Below, in pieces: positions 43,749-52,175 of a stretch of DNA of 64,000 nt. Position 1 is the stretch's first letter. Each line of letters starts with the position of its first letter. Origin of the DNA: Rhodobacterales bacterium (GTDB lineage: Bacteria > Pseudomonadota > Alphaproteobacteria > Rhodobacterales > Rhodobacteraceae). The notes beneath the pieces were generated by a model. It made no database searches. It worked only from the letters and a program-made list of their open reading frames with translations, and was not told the DNA's origin. The DNA is taken from positions 1 through 64,000 of the forward strand of contig QKJR01000097.1 of NCBI GenBank assembly GCA_003249215.1, given 5' to 3'. Both the position numbers and the translations under genes were made by a program.

Positions 43749-44957
43749 TTACGGCGCGAGCGCCCGGCGGATCGCGCGGCCGATCCGGGCGATGCCCTCG
43801 TCGGTCGCGGCCTTTTCATGCAGCGAGAAGCTCAGCCGCAGCATGTTGCCCTGCGCGCCATCGGCATAGAAGGCGCGCCCCGGCACGAAGGCCACCTTGT
43901 CGCGCTCGAGCGCATCGGCCAGAAGCGCCGCGCCGTCGAGCCCTTCGGGCAGGGTCACCCAGACGAACATGCCGCCCTCGGGCTTGGTCCAGCTCACCCC
44001 CTCGGGCATCTCGCGCGCGAGCGCCTCGAGCATCAGATCGCGGCGCCGGCCATAGACCTCGCGCAGATGGGCCACATGACCGTCGAAATCGTCGGCGGCG
44101 ACCTTGGCGACCACGATCTGATTGAGCGTCGCGGTATGCAGATCGGCCGCCTGCTTGAGCAGCACGAGCCGCTCGATCACCTCGCGCGCGGCCACGACCC
44201 AGCCCACCCGCAGCCCCGGCGAAAGCGTCTTCGAGAACGAGCCGGAATAGATCGTGCGGCATTTCTCGAGATCGCCCTTGCGCGCGATCTCGAGCGCGAG
44301 GATCGGCGGCACTGCCTCACCGTTGTAGCGCAATTGCTGATAGGCGCCGTCTTCGAGGATCGCGCAATTGAGCTCGTCACAGAGGTCGATCAGCCGCTCG
44401 CGCTCCTCGCGGGTGATGGTCAGGCCCGTGGGATTGGCGAAATCGGCCGAGAGATAGGCGAATTTCACCTTGCCTCCGGCCGCTTCCGCCGCCGCCCGAT
44501 ATTGCGCCACGGTGCGGTTGCCACGCAGCGAGAGGCGGTCATAGACCGGCTCATAGGCGTTGAAGGCGCCCAGCGCGCCCAGATAGGTCGGCCAGGAGAC
44601 GAGCGCGGTATCCTTCGGGCTGATCAGCAGCTTGCCGAGATAGTCGAGCGCCTGTTGCGAGCCCGAGGTGATCAGGATGTTTTCGTCGGCGCAGGCGATG
44701 CCGAGTTTCTCCATCCGGCCGCGGATCCATTGGCGCAGCGGCAGATAGCCCTCGCTGACCGAATATTGCAGGCCCGCGGTATCGACCAGTGCCTCGGCGG
44801 TGGCACGCGCGAATTTCTCGACCGGCAGAAGCGCGGGATCGGGGATGCCCCCGGCGAAGGAGATGATGTCGGGCTGATCGAGCAGCTTGAGCAACTCGCG
44901 GATTTCCGAGGCCTTCATCCGCAGCGCGCGCGAGGCCAAAACATCGGTCCATTGCAT
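43749..44957 (-). CDS. PLP-dependent aminotransferase, fold type I
   Basis: The 402-residue protein belongs to the class I/II group related to 2-aminoadipate aminotransferase (LysN) and the catalytic part of MocR proteins. Evidence is IISFAGGIPDPALLPVEKF, LQYSVSEGYLPLRQWI, ITSGSQQALDYLGKLL and the PLP lysine in SGSFSKTLSPGLRVGW, with the substrate arginine in NMLRLSFS. Broad specificity for 2-oxo acids is usual. It stands alone, convergent with the aldolase operon; linkage to that pathway is only positional. The ATG at 44957 begins the conserved N-terminus. Confidence 0.88.
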   Translation of the reverse strand: MQWTDVLASRALRMKASEIRELLKLLDQPDIISFAGGIPDPALLPVEKFARATAEALVDTAGLQYSVSEGYLPLRQWIRGRMEKLGIACADENILITSGSQQALDYLGKLLISPKDTALVSWPTYLGALGAFNAYEPVYDRLSLRGNRTVAQYRAAAEAAGGKVKFAYLSADFANPTGLTITREERERLIDLCDELNCAILEDGAYQQLRYNGEAVPPILALEIARKGDLEKCRTIYSGSFSKTLSPGLRVGWVVAAREVIERLVLLKQAADLHTATLNQIVVAKVAADDFDGHVAHLREVYGRRRDLMLEALAREMPEGVSWTKPEGGMFVWVTLPEGLDGAALLADALERDKVAFVPGRAFYADGAQGNMLRLSFSLHEKAATDEGIARIGRAIRRALAP

Positions 44958-45172
44958 GGTGAACTCTCCTTCTCTCTCCGCCGAAGGCCGTCGTCACCTG
45001 CAGGCATGGGAATTTCCAATCTGCCTAGTGCCAATCGCGGGGCAAGTTCAAGTCACCCGGGCGCGGCGGCGGGCGTCATCTGAAAAAGTGATCGTCTTGA
45101 AATAATTCCGCATGCCCGTCGTTGCCGCCCCTGGCTGCGCCCCGTGCAGGCCCGATCGCGCCGCGCGCGGCG

Positions 45173-45829
45173 CTAGGCCTCGCGGCTCGCGTGCAATCCA
45201 ACGAGCCGCGAGAGCAGGAGGACCGAATAGAGCGTGCCGCCGATTGCCTCGAAACTGGCGATCGACTGGGCATAGAAGCCGACCGGCGTGATATCGCCAT
45301 AGCCCACGGTGGTCATCGTGACATAGCTGAAATAAAGCATCTGCTGCCAGCCGATCGGGCCGCCGGAACTCGCCACGAAGGAGCCCGGCGCGGCCCATTC
45401 GATCAGGCCCAGAACCGCGGCGAAACCCGAGCCGATCACCAGATAGAGCGAGGTCGCGGCCAGAAGGACATCGGTCATCACCGGGCGTCCGGAAAAGGTA
45501 TAGCGCACCAGCACCACGATCATGCCCAGATGGTAGAGGATCGAGGTGAGATAGACCGCGAGCGCGGCAGCGGGCCCGGACGCATAGGAGTTCAGGACTC
45601 CGGCTGCGAAGACCGCGAGCCCCGCGCAGGCCATGACGGCCCGCAGCGCCCCCGACCCGCTCAGCGCCCAGGTCGCGGCCACGAAGATCGACGCATAGAA
45701 CAAATAGAAGAGCGCGGGCCACGCCCCACCCGCCCCCGAGAGCGGATAGGTGAGATTGTGGATCAGGATCGCGCCGAGCAGGAGGCTGTTTGCCAGCACC
45801 TGATTGCGGGCTATGGGCAGCGACGCCAT
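45173..45829 (-). CDS. Potassium-channel-like membrane protein
   Basis: The 218-residue protein has about six hydrophobic segments. The last two flank a pore loop with the selectivity filter TMTTVGYGD (near residue 172), matching the Ion_trans_2 family. There is no RCK or cyclic-nucleotide domain, so gating would be intrinsic. It follows the LtrA-like gene with a 1-bp gap, so the two are co-expressed. GCGCCGCGCGCGGCGC, a perfect palindrome, directly follows its stop as a possible terminator. Confidence 0.85.
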   Translation of the reverse strand: MASLPIARNQVLANSLLLGAILIHNLTYPLSGAGGAWPALFYLFYASIFVAATWALSGSGALRAVMACAGLAVFAAGVLNSYASGPAAALAVYLTSILYHLGMIVVLVRYTFSGRPVMTDVLLAATSLYLVIGSGFAAVLGLIEWAAPGSFVASSGGPIGWQQMLYFSYVTMTTVGYGDITPVGFYAQSIASFEAIGGTLYSVLLLSRLVGLHASREA

Positions 45830-45830
45830 C

Positions 45831-47003
45831 TCAGCCCGCCTTCCGATGCCCGAGCGTGGCCATCGCGATCATGATCGCGAGCACCCCGGCACCGAGGCCG
45901 AGGCCGCTCAGATGCAGGCCGAGCGCCACCCAGGCCCAGCCCGCGAGCGCCGCGACGGCCCCGAGATAGAGCCCGCGCAGCCGCTCGGCCGTGACCCGGT
46001 GAAAGATCGTGCAGCCAAAGAGGAAGAGCGCAGGCCCGGCGAAGGCGATGAGCGCGGTCGGCGCATGGATCGGATCATGCGGATGGGCCACGATCATCTC
46101 GATCGCGACGGCGGTCACGATCGCGCCGCAGACGGCAACGCCATGGGCATAGGCGAGGCCCGCGCGGGCAAGGCGCGTGTGGTCGGTCTCATGCGCGAAG
46201 CGATGCTCGCCCGGCTCCGCAAGATCGACGAAATAGATCCACCAGAGCGTCACGATCAGCAAAAACCCGATCAGCGCGGCGAGCGCGGTATCCAGATGGA
46301 TCTCGTGACCGACGAGATAGCCGCCAAGGAGCAGGATCGACTCGCCCAGAGCGATGATGAAGATGAGCTGATTGCGCTCGAAGAGATGGAGCCCCTTCAG
46401 CGTCCAGCTCGTCATCGGCGTCGCACCCCGCCCCGGCAGCCAGAAGCCGATATAGGGCGCGGCATAGTCGATCAGAACCGCGAGGATCCAGAGCGTCAGG
46501 CGCGCGGGCTCGATCAGCGCCCCGGCGATCCAGAAAAGGCCCGAGATCGCGCTCCAGGCGCCGAGCTGGGCATAGTTGCGCCCCATCACCTGACCGCGGA
46601 AGACGAGCGCCATATACCCCGCCCGGATCAGCGCCATCGCCACATAGGCCGCCGCGAAAAGACCCGCGCGCGCCCCGAAAGCCTGTGGCGCCGCCACCGC
46701 CATCAAAAGCGCGCAGCCCATCAGCACGATCATCAGCACCCGGCCGCTCGGGTGATCGGGGTTGAGCCAGTTCGCGGCCCAGGCGGTATAGTTCCACGCC
46801 CACCAGACGGCCGCAAAGAGCGTGGCATATTCCAGCGCCCCGAGCCAACTCGCGTGCTCGAGCAGGTAATGCGAGAGCTGGATGATGGTGAAGACATAGA
46901 CGAGGTCGAAGAACAGCTCCATCGTGGTGACACGGGGGGTCTGTTCGGGGCCAAGGCTGCGCAGGGCCGCAGTCGGAACGAGACGGTGCAGAACGGGAAC
47001 CAT
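45831..47003 (-). CDS. Low-temperature-requirement A (LtrA) family membrane protein
   Basis: The 390-residue polytopic protein shows the LtrA signature VTTMELFFDLVYVFTIIQLSHYLL near the N-terminus and ERNQLIFIIALGESILLLGGYL in the middle, with about ten hydrophobic segments. LtrA was named from a Listeria mutant with a cold-growth defect; the biochemical function is unknown. ATG 47003 has AAGGAGA upstream. The coupled potassium-channel gene suggests a role in ion or membrane-potential homeostasis, which is inference only. Confidence 0.88.
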   Translation of the reverse strand: MVPVLHRLVPTAALRSLGPEQTPRVTTMELFFDLVYVFTIIQLSHYLLEHASWLGALEYATLFAAVWWAWNYTAWAANWLNPDHPSGRVLMIVLMGCALLMAVAAPQAFGARAGLFAAAYVAMALIRAGYMALVFRGQVMGRNYAQLGAWSAISGLFWIAGALIEPARLTLWILAVLIDYAAPYIGFWLPGRGATPMTSWTLKGLHLFERNQLIFIIALGESILLLGGYLVGHEIHLDTALAALIGFLLIVTLWWIYFVDLAEPGEHRFAHETDHTRLARAGLAYAHGVAVCGAIVTAVAIEMIVAHPHDPIHAPTALIAFAGPALFLFGCTIFHRVTAERLRGLYLGAVAALAGWAWVALGLHLSGLGLGAGVLAIMIAMATLGHRKAG

Positions 47004-47029
47004 GAAACTCTCCTTAGGGCGCGGGCAAA

Positions 47030-47569
47030 TCATCCCTGAAATCCGCCACTGGTCAAATAGCTGTATTCGTCGGGGGTCAGGGCCTGGCCGAGGATCGGCT
47101 GACGATGCGGGAAGCGGCCGAACCGGGCGACGATGTCGCGGTGCCGCTCGGCCCGGTGCAGCCCCGACCGCAGGTAACGGCGGTGCAGCGCGACCGAGAG
47201 CGCCTGGTCGCCCGGGTCTTCGGAATGGGCGAAGGGCAAGAGCAGGAAGAGGCGCAGATCGGGCGCAAGCGCGTCGAGGAAGCCCCGGTCGATCGCGTGC
47301 CGCGCGACCGCCCGCGCCTGAGGATCGCGCGCAAACATCTCGGGGCGGCCGCGAAAGGCGTTGCGCGGAAACTGATCGAGCAGGATCCCGAGCGCGAGGC
47401 AACCCTCGGCCGTGTCCTGCCAGTCCGACAGATCGCCCGCCACCGCCGCCCGATAGAGCGCGCCATAGCGCACGCGAAAGAGCGTATCGAAGGCGGGCGA
47501 CTTGGCGAACCAGTCGCCCTGATGCGCCCGCCACCAGTCGATGATTGGCGAAATCCGCGGGTCACTCAT
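47030..47569 (-). CDS. DUF924 family protein
   Basis: The 179-residue soluble protein has the DUF924 pattern: an opening IIDWWRAHQGDWFAKSPAFD, LALGILLDQFPRNAFRGRPEMFARD, and LLLPFAHSEDPGDQA. The fold is an all-helical, TPR-like bundle and the function is unknown. Its ATG overlaps the stop of the small membrane protein (ATGA). It is the third gene of the operon begun by the SDR gene, 26 bp from the LtrA-like start. Confidence 0.88.
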   Translation of the reverse strand: MSDPRISPIIDWWRAHQGDWFAKSPAFDTLFRVRYGALYRAAVAGDLSDWQDTAEGCLALGILLDQFPRNAFRGRPEMFARDPQARAVARHAIDRGFLDALAPDLRLFLLLPFAHSEDPGDQALSVALHRRYLRSGLHRAERHRDIVARFGRFPHRQPILGQALTPDEYSYLTSGGFQG

Positions 47570-47823
47570 CCGAAGCGCCGCGCGATCGCCCAGGCGAGGA
47601 TCACGGGCACGGCGAGGACCAGCGCGAAGATCGGTAGTTCCTCGCGCAGGCCATAGCCCGCATGGGCCACGCCGACCCAGAGATTGATCAGCGCCGCCAG
47701 CACCCAGAGCGCGGCAAAGACCGGCAGAGCGCGGCCAAGCGGGATACCGCGCCACTGCGCGAAGCCGAAGACCGCGGCCAGCAGGACGAGGCCGCCGAGA
47801 AGAACCGAAACCGTATGGCTCAC
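47566..47823 (-). CDS. Small membrane protein, 85 residues
   Basis: This protein has two or three hydrophobic segments (VSVLLGGLVLLAAVFGF, LPVFAALWVLAALINLWVGV, LPIFALVLAVPVILAWAI) and no recognisable family. GTG 47823 is the likely start because it overlaps the SDR stop as GTGA. Its stop overlaps the DUF924 start. Such tight coupling suggests a joint role with the SDR and DUF924 proteins, unknown at present. Confidence 0.7.
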   Translation of the reverse strand: MSHTVSVLLGGLVLLAAVFGFAQWRGIPLGRALPVFAALWVLAALINLWVGVAHAGYGLREELPIFALVLAVPVILAWAIARRFG

Positions 47824-48569
47824 AGGAACATCCCCCCCGACACTTCGATGCGCTGGCCGTTGACCCATTTCGCGGCCGGCGAGCAGAGGAAGGCCACGAC
47901 CGAGCCGATATCGTCGGGGTGCCCGGCCCGGCCGAGCGCGGTCTGCGCGGCGATGAAGGCGTTGATCTGGGCATTGTCGCGCACTGCGCCCCCGCCGAAA
48001 TCGGTCTCGATCGCACCGGGCGCCACCACGTTGACCCGAATGCCGCGCGCCCCCAATTCCTTGGCCTGATAGCGGGTCAGCACCTCGACCCCGCCCTTCA
48101 TCGCCGCATAGGCCGCATAGCCCGGCAGCGAGAACCGCGCGAGCCCGGTCGAGATATTCACCACCCCGCCGCCGTCGCGGATCAGCGGCAGCAGTTTCTG
48201 CGTGAGCAGGAAGGCCGGTTTCAGATGCGTCGCGACCATCTGATCGAATTGCGCCTCGCTCGTCTCGGCGAAGGCGGCATGGATGCCCACGCCCGCATTG
48301 TTCACCAGATAATCGAGCCGCGCGTGCCCGAGCCCGTCGAGAACGGCCCCCAGCTTGGCGACGAAGGCGTCATAGCTGGTGCAGTCGGTCACATCGAGCT
48401 GTATCGCGGCAGCCTTTCGCCCCTTGGCCTCGATCTCGGCCACGACCGCCGCGGCCTTGTCGCGGCTACCGAGATAGGTCAGCACGACATCACTGCCCGC
48501 CGCGGCGAGGGCAAGGGCCATGTCCCGGCCGAGGCCCCGGCTGGCTCCGGTTACAAGGGCTACTGTCAT
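47820..48569 (-). CDS. SDR family oxidoreductase
   Basis: The 249-residue protein is a classical short-chain dehydrogenase: VTGASRGLGRDMA (cofactor), YLVNNAGVG, a serine in NISTGLARF, the YAAMK pair and the C-terminal VNGQRIEVSGGMFL. An arginine after the glycine motif suggests NADP preference. The substrate is unknown. ATG 48569 has AGGAG upstream. It is divergent from a LysR regulator that probably controls it, an arrangement common for SDR enzymes that act on reactive carbonyls or quinones. Confidence 0.88.
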   Translation of the reverse strand: MTVALVTGASRGLGRDMALALAAAGSDVVLTYLGSRDKAAAVVAEIEAKGRKAAAIQLDVTDCTSYDAFVAKLGAVLDGLGHARLDYLVNNAGVGIHAAFAETSEAQFDQMVATHLKPAFLLTQKLLPLIRDGGGVVNISTGLARFSLPGYAAYAAMKGGVEVLTRYQAKELGARGIRVNVVAPGAIETDFGGGAVRDNAQINAFIAAQTALGRAGHPDDIGSVVAFLCSPAAKWVNGQRIEVSGGMFL

Positions 48570-48649
48570 CGCGTGTCTCCTGAAGGTTCGCTCCTGTTGA
48601 AGTGACGATACCTGCGCGGAAATCTTAGATAAACGCGCGCATCTTGACA

Positions 48650-48666
48650 TCATTCGCCAGAAATGA
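48650..48666. promoter_or_regulatory. Inverted repeat, LysR-type operator candidate
   Basis: TCATT-CGCCAGA-AATGA has the T-N11-A dyad spacing of LysR-type sites. It lies in the divergent gap, directly behind a TTGACA (48644-48649) that could be the -35 of the lysR-type gene, consistent with autorepression. Confidence 0.4.
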
Positions 48667-48678
48667 CGAACAATAGAC

Positions 48679-49593
48679 ATGGACAGAATTCATCAGATGC
48701 AGGTCTTCGTTCAGGTCGTCGAGAGCGGCAACTTCACCCGCGCGGCCGAGGCGCTCGGCCTGCCGCGCTCGACCGTCTCGGCCACAGTGCAGGCGCTCGA
48801 GGATCGTCTCGGGGTGCAGTTGCTGCAGCGCACGACGCGGGTGGTGCGCCCGACGCAGGAGGGGCTGCAATTCGCGCAGACGGCGCGCGATCTGATCGAC
48901 GCGGTGGCCGCGGCCGAGGGGCAGTTCCGCCACCGCCCCGAGGAGATTTCGGGCCGGCTGCGCATCGACATGCCGAGCCGGATGGCGCGGCGCATGGTGA
49001 TCCCGCATCTCGCTGCGTTCCGGGCGCGCCACCCGGCGGTGACGTTCGAGATCAGCGCCACCGACCGGATGGTCGATCTCGTCTCGGAGGGGATCGACGC
49101 GGTGGTGCGGATGGCCGAACTCGAGGACAGCGAGCTGATCTGCCGCCGGATCGGGGAGGCGCCGATCCTGACCTGCGCGAGCGCCGATTACATCGCGCAG
49201 CATGGCCGCCCCGAGCGGCCAGAAGACCTCGGCGCGCATCTGCTGGTCAATTACGCGCTGCGGATGCCCGCCACATCGGCGGAGTGGGAGGGGCGCGCGG
49301 CGGAGCGCGCGATCACCGTGCCGATGCAGAGCCATCTGTGCGTGGACAATGCCGAGAGCTATGTCGCCGGGGCACTCGCGGGGCATGGGCTGATCCAAGT
49401 CCCCGCGCATGACGTGGCCGGGGATATCGCCGCCGGGCGGCTCGTGGAGGTGCTGGCCGAGTTCCGCCCCGCGCCGGTGCCGGTCTCGATCCTCTATCCA
49501 CGCCGGCGTCACCTCGCACCGCGGCTGAGGGCGTTCATGGACTGGATGGCGGAGCTGCTGCAGGCGGAAGGCTTCGTGCAGGACGAGGGGTGA
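48679..49593 (+). CDS. LysR-family transcriptional regulator
   Basis: The 304-residue regulator starts MDRIHQMQVFVQVVESGNFTRAAEALGLPRSTVSATVQALEDRLG, the LysR winged helix-turn-helix. A periplasmic-binding-protein-like effector domain of the type found beside SDR and quinone-reductase genes follows (RLRIDMPSRMARRMVIPHLAAF). Divergent from the SDR operon with a dyad operator candidate between. Its ribosome binding site is poor, so expression is probably low. Confidence 0.93.
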   Translation: MDRIHQMQVFVQVVESGNFTRAAEALGLPRSTVSATVQALEDRLGVQLLQRTTRVVRPTQEGLQFAQTARDLIDAVAAAEGQFRHRPEEISGRLRIDMPSRMARRMVIPHLAAFRARHPAVTFEISATDRMVDLVSEGIDAVVRMAELEDSELICRRIGEAPILTCASADYIAQHGRPERPEDLGAHLLVNYALRMPATSAEWEGRAAERAITVPMQSHLCVDNAESYVAGALAGHGLIQVPAHDVAGDIAAGRLVEVLAEFRPAPVPVSILYPRRRHLAPRLRAFMDWMAELLQAEGFVQDEG

Positions 49594-49628
49594 TCCGAAC
49601 GCCCCGCGCTTGCCTTATCGCGCCGCGG

Positions 49629-49656
49629 ATCGGGCCCGAAGGCCGGGCCCGGGATG
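49629..49656. repeat. REP-like palindromic element
   Basis: GATCGGGCCCGAAGGCC followed by GGGCCCGGGATGAC resembles, on the opposite strand, the element at 58774-58804. It lies between convergent genes and can form a hairpin. Confidence 0.4.
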
Positions 49657-49674
49657 ACCCGCGCCCGCCCGGGT

Positions 49675-49911
49675 TCAGGCCGCGAGCCAGCCGGCGAGCT
49701 TGCCCGCATCGGGCAGACCGCCGGCATGGACCAGCCGGCCGTCGATCGCGATCCCCGGGGTGGACATCACCCCCGCCATCGCAATCGCCTTCGGATCGGT
49801 CACTTTCTCGACCGTGACCTCGAGCCCGAGCTGCGCGGCGGCCTCGCGCACCATTTCGGCCGTGGCTTCGCAACGCTTGCAACCGGGGCCGTAAACCTTG
49901 ACGGATTTCAT
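49675..49911 (-). CDS. Thioredoxin-like small redox-active disulfide protein
   Basis: The 78-residue protein is a minimal thioredoxin fold with the active-site motif C11-KR-C14 (YGPGCKRCEAT) and the cis-proline in VMSTPGIAIDG. It belongs to the redox-active disulfide protein 2 family, often encoded beside YraQ-type permeases and metal-responsive regulators. It starts 11 bp after the permease stop. Handling of a thiol-reactive metal or metalloid by the operon is likely from context. Confidence 0.85.
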   Translation of the reverse strand: MKSVKVYGPGCKRCEATAEMVREAAAQLGLEVTVEKVTDPKAIAMAGVMSTPGIAIDGRLVHAGGLPDAGKLAGWLAA

Positions 49912-49922
49912 GACATGTCCTT

Positions 49923-50981
49923 TCAGAACAGCAGATTGAAGAGGAAGCCGACGGCGAGGATCCCGCTCGCCACGACGCCGATGAACACCGCGATCAACCG
50001 CAGCGTCAGCACCTGACGCAGGATGATCATCTCGGGCAGCGAGAGCGCGATGACGCTCATCATGAAGGCCAGAACCGTGCCGAGCGCGGCCCCCTTGCCC
50101 AACAGCGCCTCGACGATCGGGATGACGCCCGCGGCATTGGTGTACATCGGAATGCCCATCACCACCGCGGCGGGCACGCTCCACCAGGTGCCGGCGCCCA
50201 TGATCCGCACCATCAGATCCTGCGGCACATAGCCGTGGATCAGGGCGCCCACCGCAATCCCGAGCAGGATCCAGAGCCAGACCTTGCCGAAGATCTCGCG
50301 CACCGCTTCGATGCCCAGCCGGTAGCGCGCCACGAGATCGAGGCGCTCGGCCTCCGGCCCGGCACCGCCCGCGCCCGCGTGGATCTCGCGCACCCAATCC
50401 TGCAGCCAGCCCTCGAGATGCAGCTTGCCGATCACGATCCCGGCGAGGATCGCGATGCCGAGCCCGAAACCGAGATAGGTTAGCGCGACCTTCCAGCCGA
50501 CAAGCCCGAACAGGAGCACCAGCGCCACCTCGTTCACCATCGGCGCCGCGATCAGAAAGGAGAAGGTGACGCCGAGCGGCACCCCGGCCGAGACGAAGCC
50601 GATGAAAAGCGGCACCGCCGAGCAGGAGCAGAACGGGGTGAGCACGCCCAGCCCCGCGGCGAAGACATTGCCGATCCCCACGCGCTTGCCCGAGAGCACC
50701 GCGCGCGTCTTCTCGGGCGAGAAGAAGCTGCGCACCACGCCCATCGCGAAAACGATGAGCACCAGAAGCATCATCACCTTGGGCACGTCATAGAGAAAGA
50801 ACGCGATCGCCTCGCCGGTATGGCTGTGGCGGTCGACCGGGACCAGCGCGGTCAGCCCCTCGGCGATCGCGGAGAGCTGGTGGTAAAGGAGCCACCAGAC
50901 GACGACGAAACCGGCCAGCGCAACGTGCCAGAGCCAGGCAGGGCGCGCGGCGGGCGCATGCGGAGCGACATCGGAGCTCAT
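49923..50981 (-). CDS. YraQ/ArsP-type permease (DUF318)
   Basis: The 352-residue protein has about eight membrane helices and the family motif FCSCSAVPLFIGFVSAGVPLG, with a second copy-like GIPMYTNAAGVIPIVEALLGKGA. Members include ArsP, an exporter of methylated or organo-arsenicals, and uncharacterised permeases. The cysteines in CSCS are candidates for metal or metalloid binding. The start overlaps the ArsR stop (ATGA), so the regulator controls its own transporter. Confidence 0.85.
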   Translation of the reverse strand: MSSDVAPHAPAARPAWLWHVALAGFVVVWWLLYHQLSAIAEGLTALVPVDRHSHTGEAIAFFLYDVPKVMMLLVLIVFAMGVVRSFFSPEKTRAVLSGKRVGIGNVFAAGLGVLTPFCSCSAVPLFIGFVSAGVPLGVTFSFLIAAPMVNEVALVLLFGLVGWKVALTYLGFGLGIAILAGIVIGKLHLEGWLQDWVREIHAGAGGAGPEAERLDLVARYRLGIEAVREIFGKVWLWILLGIAVGALIHGYVPQDLMVRIMGAGTWWSVPAAVVMGIPMYTNAAGVIPIVEALLGKGAALGTVLAFMMSVIALSLPEMIILRQVLTLRLIAVFIGVVASGILAVGFLFNLLF

Positions 50982-51268
50982 GCGGCTCTCCTTTCAAAGG
51001 TATCGGCCGCCGCGAGGACGGCCCCGAGCACGGCCTCGATCTCGGGCGCCAGGTCCCGCGCACGGCAATAGCGCACCCATTGCGCATCGCGCCGGTCGGT
51101 GACGAGACCCGCCTGCTTGAGCACCTGCATATGCCGCGACATCCGGCTCTGCGTGGCGCCGATCTTCTCCATCAGCTCGCAGACGCAATGTTCACGCCCG
51201 TCGCCCAGAAGGCGCATCGCCTCGAGGCGGGTCGGTTCGGCCAGGGCCGTCAGCACGCTCAGAATCAT
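50978..51268 (-). CDS. ArsR-family metal/metalloid-responsive repressor
   Basis: The 96-residue winged-helix protein opens MILSVLTALAEPTRLEAMRLL and carries a C28-x-C30 pair in HCVCELM at the start of the DNA-recognition region, the site of arsenite sensing in ArsR. HTH continues as IGATQSRMSRHMQVLKQAGLV. With only two cysteines visible the sensor site is minimal. It is the first gene of the operon and faces a palindrome 27 bp upstream. Confidence 0.9.
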   Translation of the reverse strand: MILSVLTALAEPTRLEAMRLLGDGREHCVCELMEKIGATQSRMSRHMQVLKQAGLVTDRRDAQWVRYCRARDLAPEIEAVLGAVLAAADTFERRAA

Positions 51269-51294
51269 CTCGCCCCCGATACAGCATGTTTCCT

Positions 51295-51312
51295 TATGCG
51301 CATGAGCGCATA
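51295..51312. promoter_or_regulatory. ArsR operator candidate
   Basis: TATGCGC-ATGA-GCGCATA is a perfect 7-4-7 palindrome 27 bp before the arsR-type start. AT-ended dyads of this size are typical ArsR/SmtB operators. Confidence 0.65.
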
Positions 51313-51365
51313 TTCCCCCCCGCTCCGCCTTGACCCAGATCAGGAACAGGTCGCGTCGCGCCGGA

Positions 51366-52175
51366 TCAGCGCGAAAATCGCATCGTCAGAGTGAAGCTGT
51401 AGCTGGCGTTGCCGAGCCCCTTCGGCGCCGCCGGGAACCGGCCCGCGCGCTGCACCGCCTGCAAGGCTGCCTGATCGAGCGCGGCATTGCCCGAGGATGT
51501 CGTGAGGCTGACCCCGCCGAACCTACCGTCGCGGCCGACGACGATACGCACGCCGACGGCACCCGAGGCCCGCCCGGCGGCCGAAGGATAGCTCTTGCGC
51601 CGCTCGATCCGCGCCCGGATCGAGGCCCCCCACTCTGCCCGCAAATCCTGCTCGCGCCCGGCCGAGAGCGCGGCCGCCGCAGCCGATCCGCCCGCCCCGG
51701 CCACCGCCCCGCCCCCGCTGCCTGCCGCGCGCTGCGCCGCCTGACCGGCCGAGGGCCGCGCGCTGGGGCTCGTGGCCTTGCGCGGCTCGGTGCTCGGCTC
51801 GGTGCGCGCCTTCGGCGCGGGCGGCGTTTCGGCCGTCTCCGGCGCGGGGGGCGTTGCTTCGGGCTGAGGCGGGATCGGAACCTTTGGCGGTTCGGGCGGC
51901 AGCGTGACGAGATCGGGCAGCTCGATCCGCGGCAAGGCGATCTCGGGCGGTTCGGGCGCAAGCGCGAGCGGGCTTTGCGGCACCTCGGGCGCATCGAAGC
52001 GCGCCACGACCTCGGCGAAACTCTGCGACGCCGCCGCGAGCGTCATCAGATCGGCGCCGCCCGCACCCGCGCCCTGCGGCCCCCCACCCTGCGGAACCCC
52101 GAGAAAGGCCGCGGCATGGAGCGCAAGCGCGATCGTGCCGAAGACCCCCGCCTCTAGGAGCCCGCGCCCGGTCAT
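51366..52175 (-). CDS. tonB: TonB-family energy transducer
   Basis: TonB spans the periplasm and energises outer-membrane receptors. The 269-residue protein has an N-terminal anchor (about residues 8-27), a long Pro/Glu/Ala-rich stretch (about 65-140) and a C-terminal TonB domain (SIRARIERRKSYPSAAGRASG, then GVRIVVGRDGRFGGVSL and LDQAALQAVQRAGRFPAAPKG). The ATG at 52175 overlaps the second exbD stop (ATGA). It is the last gene of the exbB-exbD-exbD-tonB operon. No receptor gene is adjacent. Confidence 0.88.
   Translation of the reverse strand: MTGRGLLEAGVFGTIALALHAAAFLGVPQGGGPQGAGAGGADLMTLAAASQSFAEVVARFDAPEVPQSPLALAPEPPEIALPRIELPDLVTLPPEPPKVPIPPQPEATPPAPETAETPPAPKARTEPSTEPRKATSPSARPSAGQAAQRAAGSGGGAVAGAGGSAAAAALSAGREQDLRAEWGASIRARIERRKSYPSAAGRASGAVGVRIVVGRDGRFGGVSLTTSSGNAALDQAALQAVQRAGRFPAAPKGLGNASYSFTLTMRFSR

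Noticed and set aside
43749-44957. Aminotransferase as part of the TRAP/MhpEF pathway operon
   Set aside because: It is convergent, separated by a terminator, and has its own promoter region; only proximity links it.
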